Positions 37,937-46,830 of a DNA stretch of 64,000 bases are shown here, one piece after another (the first letter of the stretch is position 1; each line of letters starts with the position of its first letter). The position numbers and the translations under genes were made by a program. Under the pieces are notes generated by a model, which saw only the letters and a program-made list of their open reading frames with translations, searched no databases and was not told the DNA's origin. Source of the DNA: Sphingopyxis sp. JAI108 (GTDB lineage: Bacteria > Pseudomonadota > Alphaproteobacteria > Sphingomonadales > Sphingomonadaceae); contig NZ_JACCCJ010000003.1 of the NCBI RefSeq assembly GCF_013410105.1, positions 62,001-126,000 on the forward strand, in the 5' to 3' direction.

Positions 37937-38032
37937 CGTCATTGCGAGGAGCGAAGCGACGCGGCAATCTCCTGCTAGCGGCCTTGCGCAAGGCTGCGGG
38001 CTGGAGATTGCTTCGCTTCGCTCGCAATGACG
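37937..38032. repeat. Dispersed palindromic repeat, CGTCATTGCGAG type (copy 2)
   Basis: A 96-bp element bounded by perfect 12-bp arms (CGTCATTGCGAG and its complement) between pepA and holC. Its left 34 bp differ from copy 1 at 28673 by only one or two bases, while the centre differs (a CTTGCGCAAG dyad here). It ends 9 bp before the holC start. Confidence 0.8.
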
Positions 38033-38041
38033 GAATTGGTC

Positions 38042-38491
38042 ATGGCGCGCATCGACTTCTACCGGCTGACCCGCGACCCCGCCGAACGGGTGCTCCCGGC
38101 GCTCGCGACGCGCATCCTTGGCAACGGCGACCGCCTGCTGGTGGTCGCCGCCTCGGCGATGCAGCGTCAGGCGATCGACGAGGCGCTCTGGACGCTGACT
38201 CCAGCCAGCTTCCTGCCGCACGGTCACGCGGGCTCGCCCGACGAGGCGATCGAGCCGATCCTGATCGCAGGCACGCTCGACCCGTCGCCGCCCAACCGCG
38301 CAACCCTCCTGGCGCTCGCCGACGGAGAGTGGCGCGAGCAGGCGCTGGTGTTCGAACGCACCTTCCTCCTTTTCGACAACAGCCGCATCGACGACGCCCG
38401 CGCGCTCTGGCGCGCACTCGCCGCGCGCGAGGATATCGATAACCGCTTCTGGAAACAGGACGAAGGCGGTCGCTGGTCGGAAGGGCCCTAG
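38042..38491 (+). CDS. holC: DNA polymerase III subunit chi
   Basis: A 149-residue HolC-type protein, the clamp-loader accessory that links SSB to the polymerase III holoenzyme. The start MARIDFYRL, the LLVVAASAMQRQAIDEALWT segment and the C-terminal RFWKQDEGGRW stretch are typical of alphaproteobacterial chi. The start codon is not strongly supported: only GGAA lies upstream, and an in-frame ATG at 38027 falls inside the palindromic repeat. Confidence 0.9.
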   Translation: MARIDFYRLTRDPAERVLPALATRILGNGDRLLVVAASAMQRQAIDEALWTLTPASFLPHGHAGSPDEAIEPILIAGTLDPSPPNRATLLALADGEWREQALVFERTFLLFDNSRIDDARALWRALAAREDIDNRFWKQDEGGRWSEGP

Positions 38492-38577
38492 GGCGTCGGC
38501 GCTCTGTCCTTGCGGTCCCGCAAAAGCGCCGCTAGAGGCGCGCGCATCAGATAACACACCAACGCAGGAGCTTTCCC

Positions 38578-39000
38578 ATGGCGGTCACCCGCACCTTTTC
38601 GATCATCAAGCCCGACGCCACGCGTCGCAACATCACCGGCGCCGTCACCAAGATGCTGGAAGACGCCGGCCTGCGCGTCGTCGCGTCGAAGCGCATCCAC
38701 ATGACCCGCGAACAGGCCGAAGGCTTCTACGCGGTCCACAAGGAACGCCCCTTCTTCGGCGAACTCGTCGAATTCATGACCTCGGGGCCCGTCGTCGTGC
38801 AGGTTCTCGAAGGCGAGAATGCAATGCAGCGCAACCGCGACATCATGGGCGCGACCAACCCCAAGGACGCGGCCCCCGGCACGATCCGCAAGGAACTGGC
38901 CGAGAGCATCGAGGCGAACACCGTGCACGGGTCGGACAGCGACGAAAATGCGGCGATCGAAATCGCCTATTTCTTCAAGCCCGAAGAAATCGTCGGCTAA
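38578..39000 (+). CDS. ndk: Nucleoside diphosphate kinase
   Basis: A 140-residue NDP kinase, which transfers the gamma phosphate of ATP to other nucleoside diphosphates. The catalytic His is H117 in NTVHGSDS, and the N-terminal [14 protein letters not shown] and [11 protein letters not shown] segments are conserved. GGAG lies before the ATG. An intrinsic terminator follows 26 bp after the stop. Confidence 0.98.
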   Translation: MAVTRTFSIIKPDATRRNITGAVTKMLEDAGLRVVASKRIHMTREQAEGFYAVHKERPFFGELVEFMTSGPVVVQVLEGENAMQRNRDIMGATNPKDAAPGTIRKELAESIEANTVHGSDSDENAAIEIAYFFKPEEIVG

Positions 39001-39026
39001 GCTGAACGGCATGACCGAAAAGATAA

Positions 39027-39055
39027 GGCCGCCGGAGCGATCCGGCGGCCTTTTT
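39027..39055 (+). terminator. Rho-independent terminator after ndk
   Basis: A perfect 10-bp stem GGCCGCCGGA (39027-39036), loop GCGA and its complement are followed by TTTTT (39051-39055). It sits between the convergent ndk and purN genes. The minus-strand side has only TTATC, so it mainly serves ndk. Confidence 0.9.
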
Positions 39056-39057
39056 CG

Positions 39058-40005
39058 TCAGAACTCGTCGGCTACCCCCATCAGCCCCGCCAGCTTCTTC
39101 GGCGCTACCGCCAGCCAGCTCTTGCGCAGCCAATCGCCAATCGCATCCCAGTCGGTATCGCCAAGATCGAGGCGGATGCCGATCCAGCCGTCACCGAAAT
39201 AGGCGGGGCGGTAATAGCGCTCACAGTCCATTTCGATCAGCGACGCCTGTTCGTCCGCACCGCTGATCTTGACCAGCAGCGCGGTCTTGCCATCGCCATG
39301 ATGATCCTCGGTGAAATAGGCGAATTTCTTGCCTTTCACGATCCCGAAACACGGCATGCCGTGCGACACCACCTCGTCAGCCTCGGGCAATGCCATCGCG
39401 AGTTCGCGCACCCGGCCGCGCAGATAATCGGGCGACCGCTCGCGCGTCACGAAGGCCGCGAGCGTGGCGGGATAAAGCTGATGCTCGGCGAGGCGCACGC
39501 GTGCGCTCAATGTCTCGACCGTGTCGCCGGGCAGGATAGCCACCGGCGTCTGCGCCAGCACGGGCCCCTCGTCGACGCCGGGCGTCACGATATGAACGCT
39601 GCATCCACCGAACCTGTCGCCAGCATCGATGGCTTGCTGGTGCGTGTTGAGGCCTTTGTAGAGCGGGAGCAGGCTCGGGTGGATGTTGATCATCCTGCCC
39701 GCCCAGCGCCCGACGAAATCGTCCGACAGAATGCGCATGTAGCCAGCCAGCGCGACGAACTCGGCGCCTGCGCCGCGCAATTGCTCGTCGACCAGCGCGT
39801 CGAAGGCGTCGCGATTCATGCCCTTGTGCGACAGGCTCCACGTCGCGATGCCTTCGGCCTGGGCGATCTTCAACCCCGCTGCGTCGGGATCGTTGCTGCC
39901 GACGAACACCAACTCATAGGGGCAGTTTTCGGCCTTCGCCGCATAAAGCAGCGCCGCCATATTGGTCCCGGCGCCGGAGATCAGGACGGCGACCTTGGCC
40001 TTCAA
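39058..40005 (-). CDS. purN: PurN glycinamide ribonucleotide formyltransferase fused to a YjbR/MmcQ-like domain
   Basis: A 315-residue two-domain protein. Residues 1-187 are a complete PurN: SGAGTNM at 10-16 and the catalytic N107, H109 and D145 (INIHPSLLP and VDEGP). PurN makes formyl-GAR from 10-formyl-THF in purine synthesis. Residues about 188-305 form a YjbR/MmcQ-like domain (ELAMALPEADEVVSHGMPCF through GWIGIRLD), normally a free-standing protein of unknown function with a CyaY-like DNA-binding fold. PurN alone is about 190-220 residues, so the extension is real, and no stop codon or frameshift lies between the domains. It follows purM on the same strand after a 39-bp gap with a hairpin. 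Confidence 0.93.
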   Translation of the reverse strand: MKAKVAVLISGAGTNMAALLYAAKAENCPYELVFVGSNDPDAAGLKIAQAEGIATWSLSHKGMNRDAFDALVDEQLRGAGAEFVALAGYMRILSDDFVGRWAGRMINIHPSLLPLYKGLNTHQQAIDAGDRFGGCSVHIVTPGVDEGPVLAQTPVAILPGDTVETLSARVRLAEHQLYPATLAAFVTRERSPDYLRGRVRELAMALPEADEVVSHGMPCFGIVKGKKFAYFTEDHHGDGKTALLVKISGADEQASLIEMDCERYYRPAYFGDGWIGIRLDLGDTDWDAIGDWLRKSWLAVAPKKLAGLMGVADEF

Positions 40006-40010
40006 CTTCT

Positions 40011-40032
40011 CCCCTCCCGCAAGCGGGAGGGG
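40011..40032. repeat. Short perfect palindrome between purM and purN
   Basis: CCCCTCCCGC and its complement are separated by two bases. No U-tract follows on the minus strand, so it is more likely a small dispersed repeat or an attenuating hairpin than a full terminator of the purM-purN operon. Confidence 0.5.
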
Positions 40033-40044
40033 GCTTCTGCGGCC

Positions 40045-41163
40045 TTAGCCATTATGCGTCGCGCTCCATGCCCCCATCGCGCTCCACGTTTCGGCGCTGC
40101 CCGTCACGGTGCAGCCCTTTTCGCCTTCGGCGATATCGCCGATCCGGAACACCGTCTCGCCCGCGGCTTCGAGCGCCGCCGTGACTTCGGCGACATCGCC
40201 TTCGGCAACGACCACCGCCATGCCGATCCCGCAGTTGAAGGTGCGCGCCATTTCCTCGGGTTCGATATTGCCCTGCGCCTGCAGATACGCCATCAGCCGC
40301 GGCTGCGCCCACGCGTCGGCGTCGATATGCGCGTGCAAGGTCTTCGGCAGGATGCGCGGAATATTTTCGAGCAACCCGCCGCCGGTGATGTGCGCGAGCG
40401 CGTGAATCTTTCCGGTCTTCACGAGCGGGAGCAGGCTCTTCACATAGATGCGCGTCGGCGCCATCAGCGCGTCGATCAGCAGGATGGTCTGGTCGAACAA
40501 GGCGGGGCGGTCGAGCTTCCAGCCCTTGTCCGCCGCGAGCCGGCGCACGAGCGAGAAACCGTTCGAATGGACGCCCGACGAGGCAAGGCCGAGGATGACG
40601 TCGCCGGCCGCCACCTTGTCGGCGGTCAGCACCTGATCGCGCTCGACCGCGCCGACGCAAAAGCCGGCGAGGTCATAATCGCCGTCGCTGTACATGCCGG
40701 GCATCTCGGCGGTTTCGCCGCCGATCAGCGCGCACCCGGCCTGCTTGCACCCTTCGGCGATGCTTGCCACGACTTCGGTCGCGACGCCATTGTCGAGCTT
40801 GCCGGTCGCATAATAATCGAGGAAAAACAGGGGCTCGGCGCCCTGCACGATCAGGTCGTTCGCGCACATCGCAACCAGGTCGATGCCGACGCCGTCATGC
40901 TTGCCCGATTCGATGGCCAATTTGAGCTTGGTGCCGACGCCGTCGTTCGCCGCGACGAGCAGCGGGTCGTTGAACCCCGCCGCCTTCAGGTCGAAAAAGC
41001 CTCCGAACCCGCCCAGGTCGGCATCGGCGCCGGGACGGCGCGTCGCGCGGGCGAGCGGGGCAATGGCACGGACCAAGGCGTTGCCGGTCTCGATCGATAC
41101 GCCGGCCTCGGCATAAGTGTAGGAGGCGGGTTGCCCGTCTCGTTTGTTCTGCTTGGAATCCAT
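40045..41163 (-). CDS. purM: Phosphoribosylformylglycinamidine cyclo-ligase (AIR synthetase)
   Basis: A 372-residue PurM, which closes FGAM to aminoimidazole ribonucleotide with ATP. The N-terminus [17 protein letters not shown], the glycine-rich segment [10 protein letters not shown], the [10 protein letters not shown] motif and [11 protein letters not shown] are diagnostic. I chose ATG 41163 because the family start lies at about residue 14; the longer in-frame reading to 41514 runs into the divergent gene. purN lies downstream, so the two purine genes form an operon. Confidence 0.97.
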   Translation of the reverse strand: MDSKQNKRDGQPASYTYAEAGVSIETGNALVRAIAPLARATRRPGADADLGGFGGFFDLKAAGFNDPLLVAANDGVGTKLKLAIESGKHDGVGIDLVAMCANDLIVQGAEPLFFLDYYATGKLDNGVATEVVASIAEGCKQAGCALIGGETAEMPGMYSDGDYDLAGFCVGAVERDQVLTADKVAAGDVILGLASSGVHSNGFSLVRRLAADKGWKLDRPALFDQTILLIDALMAPTRIYVKSLLPLVKTGKIHALAHITGGGLLENIPRILPKTLHAHIDADAWAQPRLMAYLQAQGNIEPEEMARTFNCGIGMAVVVAEGDVAEVTAALEAAGETVFRIGDIAEGEKGCTVTGSAETWSAMGAWSATHNG

Positions 41164-41248
41164 GGCACGCGCGACTAACGGTTCCAGCCGAGAATTGCCA
41201 TGATTTCCTTGTCGGGGCCCGCGCTTTTGGGCAAAGCATAGAGAAGAT

Positions 41249-42523
41249 ATGATTTCGGCTGCTTTCCCCCGCTTCGCGCCTCGGCTTCCCTTCGACGCAA
41301 TTCGTTTTCGCGATGGGCGCTGGGCTGTGCTATTCGGCCTTTTCTTCGCGATTCTGCTCGCCGGGATCGTCGATGGACAGATCACTCGCGGCAATCGCGG
41401 CATTACCCCGATCAACAGCAGCGGCGATTTCCTCGCCAGCGGGATCCTCGTCGACGTAACCGGCGACAATGCCGACGACGCGCGCTCAAAGGGCTGGCGC
41501 GAGGCGCAGCGCAAGGGCTGGGCACAGCTCTATCGTCGGCTGAACGGCAGCGACGGCCCCGCGCTCGGCGATTCGGTCCTCGACGGCATCGTCACGTCGA
41601 TTGTCGTCGAGGAAGAACAGATCGGCCCGCGCCGCTATGTAGCAAAGCTGGGCATTCAGTTCGACCGGGTGCGCGCCGGGCAGATTTTGGGCGTCAGCGG
41701 CCGGACGCTGCGGTCGCCGCCCCTGCTCGTCATCCCCGTCTATTCGATCGATGGCATCCCGCAGGTGTTCGAACAGCGCAGCGCCTGGCAGCGCGCCTGG
41801 GCCGAATATAATACGGGGCAGAGCGCGATCGACTATGTCCGCACCGCGGGCACCGGGGCGGATACCTTGCTGATCAACGCGGGGCAGACGGGCCGCCGCG
41901 GCCGCGTCTGGTGGCGCGTGATCCTCGATCAATATGGCGCCGCCGACGTGCTGACGCCGATCGCGCGCGTCGAATATTCCTATCCCGGTGGGCCGATCAA
42001 AGGCTATTTTACCGCGCGTTTCGGTCCCGACGGCAAGCTGATTTCCAGCTTCACGATGACCGGGCCGAGCGCGGCGGCGTTGCCCGACATGATGGAAAAA
42101 GCCGTTGCGCGGATGGATTCGATCTACACGAACGCGCTCACAGAGGGCGTCTTGCGTACCGACACCTATCTCGTGCTCGAAAAGCCGGTCGAACGGGAAG
42201 ACTTGCCCGAAGAAGTCGCGACGACGGATGAACAGGCCTTGCCCGGCGAGATCGACGCCAGCGTGCCCACCGGGCCTGTCGCGGGTGTCCAGAGCTTCAC
42301 CGTTCAGTACAGCTCGCCTGACGTCGATTCGGTGACCGCGACCGAACGCGCCGTCGCCGGCGCCGCCGGCGTCCAGTCGGCTTCGACCACCAGCCTCGCG
42401 CTGGGCGGCATGTCGGTGATGCGCGTCACCTTCCGCGGCGACATCGCGGCGCTGCGCGCGGCGCTCGCGGCACGCGGATTCAACGTCCAGGAAGGCGGCG
42501 GGCAGCTGCGGATCAGCCGCTGA
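41249..42523 (+). CDS. DUF2066-like membrane-anchored protein
   Basis: A 424-residue protein with one N-terminal hydrophobic segment (about 28-43, [16 protein letters not shown]). A conserved mixed domain follows ([16 protein letters not shown] near 80, [11 protein letters not shown] near 130, and a [10 protein letters not shown] segment). I call it DUF2066-like because that family sits between purM and hda in several proteobacteria, which is exactly the place here; the motif evidence alone is modest. The last third may be a separate small alpha/beta domain. The function is unknown. It shares one base with the hdaA start (TGATG), so the two are co-translated. Confidence 0.55.
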   Translation: MISAAFPRFAPRLPFDAIRFRDGRWAVLFGLFFAILLAGIVDGQITRGNRGITPINSSGDFLASGILVDVTGDNADDARSKGWREAQRKGWAQLYRRLNGSDGPALGDSVLDGIVTSIVVEEEQIGPRRYVAKLGIQFDRVRAGQILGVSGRTLRSPPLLVIPVYSIDGIPQVFEQRSAWQRAWAEYNTGQSAIDYVRTAGTGADTLLINAGQTGRRGRVWWRVILDQYGAADVLTPIARVEYSYPGGPIKGYFTARFGPDGKLISSFTMTGPSAAALPDMMEKAVARMDSIYTNALTEGVLRTDTYLVLEKPVEREDLPEEVATTDEQALPGEIDASVPTGPVAGVQSFTVQYSSPDVDSVTATERAVAGAAGVQSASTTSLALGGMSVMRVTFRGDIAALRAALAARGFNVQEGGGQLRISR

Positions 42524-43176
42524 TGAGCCCGAAATCTTCACAAATTGCCCTGCCGCTCGATTGGAGCGCGGGTGGCGCCAACGACGGCCCGCTGATTATC
42601 GGTACCAGCAACGCCGATGCCGTGCGCTATCTGCGCCACGTATCGACCTGGCCGGTCCGCACTGCGGTGCTCAACGGACCGCGCGGTTCGGGGCGCAGCC
42701 TGATGGGTCGGCTGTTCGCACAGGACACGGGCGGGCGGGTCATCGACGGCCATGAAAGCGTTTCGGAAGAGGAAATCTTCCATGCGTGGAACGCCGCGCA
42801 GGTCGGCCCGCCGCTGCTGATCGTCGCCGACGCGCCCCCCGCGGACTGGAATGTCGCTCTGCCCGATCTCCGCTCGCGCCTCGCGGCGGTCCCGGTACTG
42901 ACGATCGGCGAACCCGACGACTGCCTTGCGCGCGACCTGATCGAGGCGCTGTTCGCCCAGCGCGGCGTCGCGCTGGCGCCCGGCGTCGCCTCCTATATCG
43001 TGCCGCGCATGGAGCGCAGCTATGCTATGCTCCACCGCGTCGTCGCGGCGCTCGACGCGGCATCGCTCGAACAGGGGCGGCGTCTTGGCATCCGTCTCGC
43101 GCGTGAAACATTGCTGTCACAAGGGCTGATCGACCCCGATCTCCTCGAAAGGCAGGATGGAACGACATGTCGATAG
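42523..43176 (+). CDS. hdaA: HdaA, regulatory inactivator of DnaA
   Basis: A 217-residue DnaA-like AAA+ protein. The N-terminal QIALPLDW (7-14) is a beta-clamp-binding motif, as in Hda, which works with the loaded clamp to turn DnaA-ATP into DnaA-ADP. The P-loop reads GPRGSGRS (52-59): the usual Lys is Arg at 58. The Walker B region is also weak (IVADAP). The C-terminal lid region is present, and there is no DnaA DNA-binding domain. It overlaps ppk1 by 10 bp. Confidence 0.88.
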   Translation: MSPKSSQIALPLDWSAGGANDGPLIIGTSNADAVRYLRHVSTWPVRTAVLNGPRGSGRSLMGRLFAQDTGGRVIDGHESVSEEEIFHAWNAAQVGPPLLIVADAPPADWNVALPDLRSRLAAVPVLTIGEPDDCLARDLIEALFAQRGVALAPGVASYIVPRMERSYAMLHRVVAALDAASLEQGRRLGIRLARETLLSQGLIDPDLLERQDGTTCR

Positions 43177-45335
43177 CCGGTGGACCTCTTCGCGCCGACA
43201 ATGATCCCGATACGGCGGGGCCGGATTTCGGGCCGGAGCGCTTTTTCAACCGCGAACTTTCCTGGCTCGCCTTCAACCGGCGGGTGATGGAGGAGGCGCG
43301 CAATCCCGCGCATCCGCTGCTCGAACGCCTCCGCTTCCTGTCGATTTCGGGCAGCAACCTCGACGAATTCTTCATGGTCCGTGTCGCGGGGCTCAAGGGG
43401 CAGCAGCTCCAGGGGATCGACGACCCCTCCGCCGACGGCCGCTCGCCGGGGCAGCAACTCGCAGAGATCGAGGCCGAGGTGAACCGCCTCGTCGATCAGC
43501 AACAGAGCGAATGGCAGTTGCTCCATCGCCAACTCGGCGAACAGGGCATCGTCGTCCACGGCGCGGGATCGGACAAGGACGCGCTCCGCGCCGCGCTGCG
43601 TCAATATTTCATCGACCAGATCTTTCCGATCCTGACCCCGCAGGTGCTCGATCCCGCGCACCCCTTTCCCTTCATCCCCAACCGCGGCCTCGGCGTCATC
43701 TTCGACCTTCAGCGCAAGGCGAACGGAGAGACGGTGCGCGAACTGGTGATGATCCCCGCCTCGCTGGCGCGCTTTGTGCCGGTGCCGGGCCAGGTGAGCA
43801 GCTTCGTGCCGATCGAATATCTGATCGAGCTGTTCGGCGACCTGCTGTTCCCGGGTTTCACGATCCGCTCGCTCGGCGTGTTCCGTATCATCCGCGACAG
43901 CGATATCGAGCTGGAGGAAGAGGCCGAGGATCTCGTGCGCCTGTTCCGCACCGCGATCCGCCGCCGCCGTCGTGGCCGTGTCATTCTGCTTGAGCTGGAG
44001 GCCGACATGCCCGGCGAAATCGCCGAGGTCTTGAACGCCGATATCCAGGGACACGAGGCGATCGTCGCCAAGATCGGCGGTTTCATTGGCCTCGCGGCGC
44101 TGTCGCCGCTCGTCGACGTCGATCGTCCCGACCTGAAATTCCCGGCCTATTCGCCCCGCTTCCCCGAACGTATCCGCGAACATGGCGGCGACTGTTTCGC
44201 TGCGATCCGCTCGAAGGACATCGTCGTCCATCATCCCTATGAAAGCTTCGACGTCGTCCTCTCCTTCCTGCGGCAGGCCGCCGCAGATCCCGACGTCGTC
44301 GCGATCAAGCAGACGCTTTATCGCGCGGGCAACCAGTCCCCGGTCATCCGCGCGCTGATCGAGGCGGCCGAGGCCGGCAAGTCGGTCACCGCAGTCGTCG
44401 AGCTCAAGGCGCGCTTCGACGAGGAGCAGAATCTGCTTTGGGCGAACCAGCTCGAACGCGCCGGGGTGCAGGTTGTCTACGGCTTCATCGAGTGGAAGAC
44501 GCACGCCAAGATTTCGATGGTCGTCCGCCGCGAGGGGCAGGGGTATCGCACCTATTGTCACTTCGGCACCGGCAATTATCATCCGGTCACCGCACGCATC
44601 TATACCGATCTCAGCTTCTTCACCGCCGATCCGCGCGCGGGCCGCGATGCGGCGCAGCTGTTCAACTACATTACCGGTTATGTCGAGCCCGAACGGCTCG
44701 ACCTGATCACCATGTCGCCGCTCAACATGCGCGCGCATCTCAGCCAACTGATCGACTCCGAAATCGCCGCGGCGAAGGCGGGGGCGCCCTCGGGGGTGTG
44801 GGCGAAGATGAACAGCCTCGTCGACCCCGACATTATTGACAAGCTTTATGAAGCGAGCGCCGTGGGCGTCCCGGTGGAACTGATCGTGCGCGGCATCTGT
44901 TGCCTCCGCCCCGGCGTGCCCGGCCTTTCCGAAACGATCCGCGTCAAGTCGGTCGTCGGCCGCTTCCTCGAGCACAGCCGCGTCTGGGCCTTCGCGAACG
45001 GCGCGCCGCTGCCGCATCGCGGCGCCAAACTCTATATCAGCAGCGCCGACTGGATGCCGCGCAACTTCGACCGCCGCGTCGAATATATGATCCCGATCGA
45101 AAATCCGACGGTGCACGACCAGATTTTGGATCAGGTGCTTGTTGCGAACCTCATCGACAATGAACAAAGCTGGATATTGCAGCCTGACGGCACTTATATG
45201 CGCGTCGCTCCGGGAGACAAGCCTTTCAATTTACACCATTATTTCATGAATAACCCGTCGCTGTCGGGTCGCGGAACCGCGCTCCACCAGCGCCAGGACG
45301 TTCCCACGCTCGCCTTTGACATGCGTGAAGATTGA
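43167..45335 (+). CDS. ppk1: Polyphosphate kinase 1
   Basis: A 722-residue PPK1, which makes polyphosphate from ATP. The N-domain starts FFNRELSWLAFNRRV. The catalytic domains contain H446 in KTHAKI and H465 in YCHFGTGN, 19 residues apart as in the E. coli pair H435/H454; the first is the expected phospho-histidine. YLSSADW-type and NIDxR-type C-terminal motifs also appear (YISSADWMPRNFDRR). It overlaps hdaA upstream by 10 bp and ppx downstream by 20 bp, so polyphosphate synthesis and hydrolysis are encoded in one coupled operon. Confidence 0.97.
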   Translation: MSIAGGPLRADNDPDTAGPDFGPERFFNRELSWLAFNRRVMEEARNPAHPLLERLRFLSISGSNLDEFFMVRVAGLKGQQLQGIDDPSADGRSPGQQLAEIEAEVNRLVDQQQSEWQLLHRQLGEQGIVVHGAGSDKDALRAALRQYFIDQIFPILTPQVLDPAHPFPFIPNRGLGVIFDLQRKANGETVRELVMIPASLARFVPVPGQVSSFVPIEYLIELFGDLLFPGFTIRSLGVFRIIRDSDIELEEEAEDLVRLFRTAIRRRRRGRVILLELEADMPGEIAEVLNADIQGHEAIVAKIGGFIGLAALSPLVDVDRPDLKFPAYSPRFPERIREHGGDCFAAIRSKDIVVHHPYESFDVVLSFLRQAAADPDVVAIKQTLYRAGNQSPVIRALIEAAEAGKSVTAVVELKARFDEEQNLLWANQLERAGVQVVYGFIEWKTHAKISMVVRREGQGYRTYCHFGTGNYHPVTARIYTDLSFFTADPRAGRDAAQLFNYITGYVEPERLDLITMSPLNMRAHLSQLIDSEIAAAKAGAPSGVWAKMNSLVDPDIIDKLYEASAVGVPVELIVRGICCLRPGVPGLSETIRVKSVVGRFLEHSRVWAFANGAPLPHRGAKLYISSADWMPRNFDRRVEYMIPIENPTVHDQILDQVLVANLIDNEQSWILQPDGTYMRVAPGDKPFNLHHYFMNNPSLSGRGTALHQRQDVPTLAFDMRED

Positions 45336-46830
45336 GAAGAGGTTGAGTTTCCTGCGCACCTCCCGACAAGCGGTCAGCCGGTCCGCCGTCATCGATATCG
45401 GTTCGAACTCGGTCCGCATAGTCGTTTATGAAGGCCCGTCGCGCGCGCCCGCGGTGATTTTCAACGAAAAGGTCGCCGCCGGCCTCGGCCGCGGCCTCGC
45501 GATCGACGGCCGCATCGCGGCCGAAGATGCCGAACGCGGCCTCGTCGCGCTTCGTCGCTATGCCCTGCTTGCGAAGCATATGGACGTGAAGACGATCCAG
45601 TGCGTCGCCACCGCCGCCGTGCGCGACGCGGCGAACGGTCCCGACTTCATCGCCGCGGCGGCCGAAGCCGGCCTTGAAATCCGGCTGCTCTCGGGCGAGG
45701 AGGAGGCCGAAGCCGCCGGGCATGGTGTGCTTTCGGCGATTCCCGACGCGCGCGGCATCGCGGTCGATCTGGGGGGCGGCAGCCTCGAACTGGCCGAGGT
45801 TTCGGACGGGCGGGTCGGCCGCTGCGTCTCCTTCCCGCTAGGCGTGCTCCGCCTGCCGGCGCTGCGCAAGGATGGCGAACAGGCGTTCGAGCGGGCGATC
45901 CGCAAGATGCTCCGCGCCGCCGGCTGGCCCGGTGACGGACTCACCGGGCTGCCGCTCTACCTCGTGGGCGGTTCGTGGCGCGCGCTCTCGCGCCTCGACC
46001 TCGAGCTGACCAAGGACCCGCTCGCGGTGCTCGATCAGCACACGCTGCCGCGCGGCGCGCTTCGCCGACTGATCCGCGCGACCAAAAGGCTGAGCTTCGA
46101 GGAATTGCGCGCGATTCCCGGCATGGCGTCGAACCGCGCGGCGGCCTTGCCCGATGCGGCGGCGCTGCTCGCGGCGCTCGTCAACATCCTCGACGTGCCC
46201 GAAATGACCGTTTCGTCTTCGGGGCTTCGCGAAGGGCTGCTCTATCAGGCGCTCGATGCCGAAACGCGCGCGCAGGATCCGCTGATCGTCGCCGCCGAAT
46301 TCGAAGGCCGTCGTCTCGCTCGCTTTGCCCCACACGGCCGCGCGATCGCCGACTGGATCACACCGCTCTTTGCCGACGAGGCGCCGGCCGACAGCCGAGT
46401 GCGACTCGCCGCGAGTCTGCTCAGCGACGTCGCCTGGTCGGCAAACCCCGATTTCCGCGCCGAACGCGGTACAGAAATCGGCCTGCACGGCAACTGGCGC
46501 AGCATCGACATACCGGGACGAATCCTGCTCGCCCGCGCGCTTTACGCGGGCTTCGGCGGTGCCGATGCCGAATTTCCCGCAATGGGCACACTCGTTTCGC
46601 AGGAACGGCTCGCCCGCGCGCGGCAATGGGGTCTCGCGATCCGCCTTGCGCAGCGACTGACCGGCGGCGTCGAGGCTCCGCTCAAGGCGAGCGGGATCGC
46701 GCTTGTCGATGGCAGGTTGCGGCTGTCTCTCGCGGCCGGATGGCATCATCTGGCCGGCGAATCGGTCGAACGCCGCCTGCGCGTTCTCGCGCAGGCGCTT
46801 GATGCCAAGCCTGAGCTTGTGCTGCTTTAG
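45316..46830 (+). CDS. ppx: Exopolyphosphatase / GppA-family phosphatase
   Basis: A protein of up to 504 residues of the Ppx/GppA family. The actin-fold motifs are VIDIGSNSVRIVVYEG near 25 and DLGGGSLELAEV near 157. A C-terminal HD-like helical domain follows (about 310-500). It releases phosphate from polyphosphate ends, possibly also acting on pppGpp. The start is uncertain: a TTG at 45316 overlaps ppk1, a GTG at 45325 and a TTG at 45343 are in frame, and GAAGAGG sits too close to the last. The stop codon overlaps the stop of the convergent rnd gene. Confidence 0.93.
   Translation: MTCVKIEKRLSFLRTSRQAVSRSAVIDIGSNSVRIVVYEGPSRAPAVIFNEKVAAGLGRGLAIDGRIAAEDAERGLVALRRYALLAKHMDVKTIQCVATAAVRDAANGPDFIAAAAEAGLEIRLLSGEEEAEAAGHGVLSAIPDARGIAVDLGGGSLELAEVSDGRVGRCVSFPLGVLRLPALRKDGEQAFERAIRKMLRAAGWPGDGLTGLPLYLVGGSWRALSRLDLELTKDPLAVLDQHTLPRGALRRLIRATKRLSFEELRAIPGMASNRAAALPDAAALLAALVNILDVPEMTVSSSGLREGLLYQALDAETRAQDPLIVAAEFEGRRLARFAPHGRAIADWITPLFADEAPADSRVRLAASLLSDVAWSANPDFRAERGTEIGLHGNWRSIDIPGRILLARALYAGFGGADAEFPAMGTLVSQERLARARQWGLAIRLAQRLTGGVEAPLKASGIALVDGRLRLSLAAGWHHLAGESVERRLRVLAQALDAKPELVLL

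Noticed and set aside
44671-44680. TTACCGGTTA resembling the operator core
   Set aside because: It lies inside ppk1 coding sequence and lacks the AACC left half.
43020-45167. Long minus-strand open frame opposite ppk1
   Set aside because: The plus strand encodes a complete PPK1 with all motifs; the reverse frame has low-complexity Asp/Arg/Ala sequence.
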